From NCBI GenBank assembly GCA_029194535.1, contig JARFXR010000002.1, positions 682,001 through 746,000 on the forward strand: a DNA stretch of 64,000 nt. The letters are read 5' to 3'. Positions 62,289-64,000 of this stretch are shown one piece after another. The notes beneath the pieces are model-generated. The model searched no databases. It was not told the origin of the DNA and worked only from the letters and a program-made list of their open reading frames with translations. The DNA is from Nitrospira sp. GTDB lineage: Bacteria; Nitrospirota; Nitrospiria; Nitrospirales; Nitrospiraceae. Numbering within the stretch: position 1 is the stretch's first letter; every line of letters starts with the position of its first letter. The translations under genes were made by a program, and so were the position numbers.

Positions 62289-63023
62289 TTAGCGGCGCGA
62301 CATCAATGCTATGCCGCTGACCATCGTGCCGTTCACGCGTCCTTCCCGGCGATAAGAGTAGAACAGATCGTCATGACAAATCGTACATAGATTGACGGCG
62401 GTGACCTGCGCCGGTGCAATGCCGATCCGTTCCACCTGACGGCGAACCAGCTGCTTCAGATCCAGCCGCGCCCTGGCACCCCCGGCGCCCCGGACGACGG
62501 ACTCCCATTCCGGCATCCGTTGCCGCAACGCACTCAGGACTGGCTCGTCAACCTCGTAGCAACAGGGTCCGGCCGAGGGACCGATGCTGACGCGAAGCTC
62601 CGCCGACATCACGCGAAACCGTTCAACGAGCAGGGTGATCGTCTTGGGGACGATTTCCGCTACCGCGCCGCGCCATCCCGCATGAATGGCCGCCACCGCC
62701 CGCCGCTGACGGTCATAGATCAGGACCGGCACGCAGTCCGCTGTTCGGACGGTCACGGTCACGCCCGGCTGATCCGTGATCAGTGCGTCCCACCCTCCGT
62801 CGAATCGATCGTCTTCGGTCAGCGGTCGGTTGAGAATCAACGCGTCGGTGCCGTGCACCTGCTTGACAGACAATAACCATCCCCTGCCGCGTGGACCCGC
62901 AGCCGGTACGCCGACTTCGAGCGCCAGGCTGTCGGCGTGACGGCGCGTACCGAAGAAATGACGGACGCCGTCCTGGGAGGAGGCGAATGCCGGCACGGTG
63001 ATAACCGGACTGTTGGTGTGCAC
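62289..63023 (-). CDS. pgeF: Purine nucleoside phosphorylase / laccase-domain protein YfiH
   Basis: 244 residues from a GTG at 63023 with AAAGG before it. VKQVHGTDALIL, RTADCVPVLIYD, AAIHAGWRGAV and SIGPSAGPCCYEVD are the metal and catalytic motifs of the YfiH/PgeF family. It lies between ftsZ and yggS, its usual place near the division genes. Confidence 0.93.
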   Translation of the reverse strand: MHTNSPVITVPAFASSQDGVRHFFGTRRHADSLALEVGVPAAGPRGRGWLLSVKQVHGTDALILNRPLTEDDRFDGGWDALITDQPGVTVTVRTADCVPVLIYDRQRRAVAAIHAGWRGAVAEIVPKTITLLVERFRVMSAELRVSIGPSAGPCCYEVDEPVLSALRQRMPEWESVVRGAGGARARLDLKQLVRRQVERIGIAPAQVTAVNLCTICHDDLFYSYRREGRVNGTMVSGIALMSRR

Positions 63024-63039
63024 CGGACAACCTTTCCGA

Positions 63040-64000
63040 TCAATCGGCTTGTTTTCTCAAGAACGTCGGCACATCCCATTCGTCCTCAGCCGGAAGCGCC
63101 GCCCGATCCATCGACTGGACCAGTTCACTCCGGCGCAAGAACGTCGGCCGATCGATGTCTTTGTGATGCCGGTTCGCCACGGGCGTTCCACCTCCGTTCA
63201 TCGCCTGCGAGGTTGTCCGTGACGCGCGGGCCGCCCCCACCGGCACGGCCGCCGACTGTTCCTCGCGTTCGAACCCGGTCGCAATCACCGTGACGACCAG
63301 ATCATCGCCCATATCGGGATTGATGACCTGCCCGACGATGATGTTGGCCTCCGGATCCGCGGTCTGCTGAATGATCGACGCAGCCTCCTCAATTTCATGC
63401 AGCGACATATTGGGACCGCCCGTGATATTCAGCAGCACGCCGCGAGCCCCCTCAACGCTTCCTTCTTCCAGCAATGGACTGCAGATCGCTTTCTGCGCCG
63501 CCTCGATGGCCCGATTGGTGCCGCGTGACACACCCATGCCCATCACGGCGCGGCCGGTGTGCGACATGATCGTGCGGACGTCGGCAAAATCCACGTTCAC
63601 ATGGCCGGTCGTGGTGATCACATCCGCGATGCCTTGAATCGCCTGACGCAAAACATCGTCGGCCACCTTGAACGCTTCCAGCAATGGCGTCGTCTTATCG
63701 ACGATGCCGAGCAAGCGCTGGTTCGGGATCACCAACAGGGTGTCGACATGACGCCTCAGATCTCTGATGCCCTCATCGGCGTGCAACATCCGCCGGTGTC
63801 CCTCATACTGGAACGGCTTCGTCACCACTCCGACGGTCAAAATACCCAATTCCCTGGCGATGCTCGCGACAATCGGCGCCGCACCCGTTCCGGTCCCGCC
63901 GCCCATGCCGGCGGTCACGAAAACCATGTCCGCTCCTTCCAGACATTCACGCACTTGGTCCTTGCTCTCCAACGCCGATTCTTTTCCGATTTCCGGCTTC
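63040..64000 (-). CDS. ftsZ: Cell division protein FtsZ (5' end outside window)
   Basis: About 320 residues are visible; the frame is open to the window edge and the N-terminal ~100 residues are cut off. The tubulin signature [17 protein letters not shown] is near the edge, followed by [10 protein letters not shown]. The C terminus ends [12 protein letters not shown], the conserved peptide that binds ZipA/FtsA partners. It polymerises into the division ring. It is the first gene seen of the ftsZ-pgeF-yggS-proC-yggT-divIVA run. Confidence 0.97.
   Translation of the reverse strand, partial: KPEIGKESALESKDQVRECLEGADMVFVTAGMGGGTGTGAAPIVASIARELGILTVGVVTKPFQYEGHRRMLHADEGIRDLRRHVDTLLVIPNQRLLGIVDKTTPLLEAFKVADDVLRQAIQGIADVITTTGHVNVDFADVRTIMSHTGRAVMGMGVSRGTNRAIEAAQKAICSPLLEEGSVEGARGVLLNITGGPNMSLHEIEEAASIIQQTADPEANIIVGQVINPDMGDDLVVTVIATGFEREEQSAAVPVGAARASRTTSQAMNGGGTPVANRHHKDIDRPTFLRRSELVQSMDRAALPAEDEWDVPTFLRKQAD

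Overview
The window looks like chromosomal DNA of a chemolithoautotroph of the Nitrospira type (phylum Nitrospirota). The main evidence is a contiguous reductive TCA (rTCA) operon with two-subunit ATP-citrate lyase, together with a five-gene 2-oxoacid:ferredoxin oxidoreductase cluster of the kind known from Hydrogenobacter and Nitrospira. The DNA is GC-rich and densely coded. I saw no rRNA, tRNA, CRISPR array, insertion sequence or prophage. The taxonomic call is inference from gene content; no database search was possible.

Layout. 1-1.6 kb: a truncated PilZ/receiver gene and, divergent from it, a ferritin-like/VIT1 metal transporter. 1.9-15.1 kb: the rTCA operon on the minus strand, read as aclB-aclA-acn-icd-frdB-frdA-sucC-lipoprotein-sucD from a good sigma-70-type promoter at 15047-15075; three of its gaps carry mirrored short-repeat elements placed right after stop codons. 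15.2-17.3 kb: mutM, an atypical dual-specificity phosphatase and two small proteins. 17.3-19.0 kb: a small accessory patch with an HNH endonuclease, a 58-residue basic protein, a frameshifted HigA-type antitoxin and an intact one, without toxin. 19.0-20.5 kb: an Rsm22-like methyltransferase and a small conserved-looking protein. 20.6-24.8 kb: the 2-oxoacid:ferredoxin oxidoreductase operon (beta, gamma, delta, epsilon, alpha) ending at a strong bidirectional terminator. 25.2-30.6 kb: a stand-alone MTHFR_C-type protein, queF, apaH, a fatty-acid-hydroxylase-type membrane protein and the one-carbon genes panB, metF and folD. 30.7-32.5 kb: an exported beta-propeller protein translationally coupled to a Cys-rich protein. 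32.5-42.3 kb: a long minus-strand ribosome/fatty-acid block, rpsF-ssb-rpsR-yceD-rpmF-plsX-fabH-fabD-fabG-acpP-fabF-rnc, followed by two cyclophilins. 43.3-47.6 kb: an imuB-dnaE2 translesion synthesis cassette with a perfect palindrome over its promoter. 47.7-58.2 kb: pagL-like, ychF, pth, rplY, prs, ispE, pilR, pilS, pilC and pgsA. 58.3-64 kb: a small protein, a serine hydrolase, divIVA, yggT, proC, yggS, pgeF and the 3' part of ftsZ, the usual cell-division neighbourhood.

How the genes work together. AclAB cleaves citrate to acetyl-CoA and oxaloacetate. The fumarate reductase-like pair, succinyl-CoA synthetase, 2-oxoacid:ferredoxin oxidoreductase, isocitrate dehydrogenase and aconitase can complete most of a reductive cycle; malate dehydrogenase and fumarase are not in the window. 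Acetyl-CoA then feeds the fab/plsX block. FolD, MetF, PanB and the MTHFR_C-type protein all concern methylene- or methyl-tetrahydrofolate.

The least ordinary signals are the compact FrdA/FrdB pair, the repeat elements inside the rTCA operon, the palindrome over the imuB promoter, a dyad over the pilC promoter, the antitoxin/HNH patch, and several small or cysteine-rich proteins of unknown role. I did not find a clearly new multi-gene system; the items above are the best candidates for a second look.
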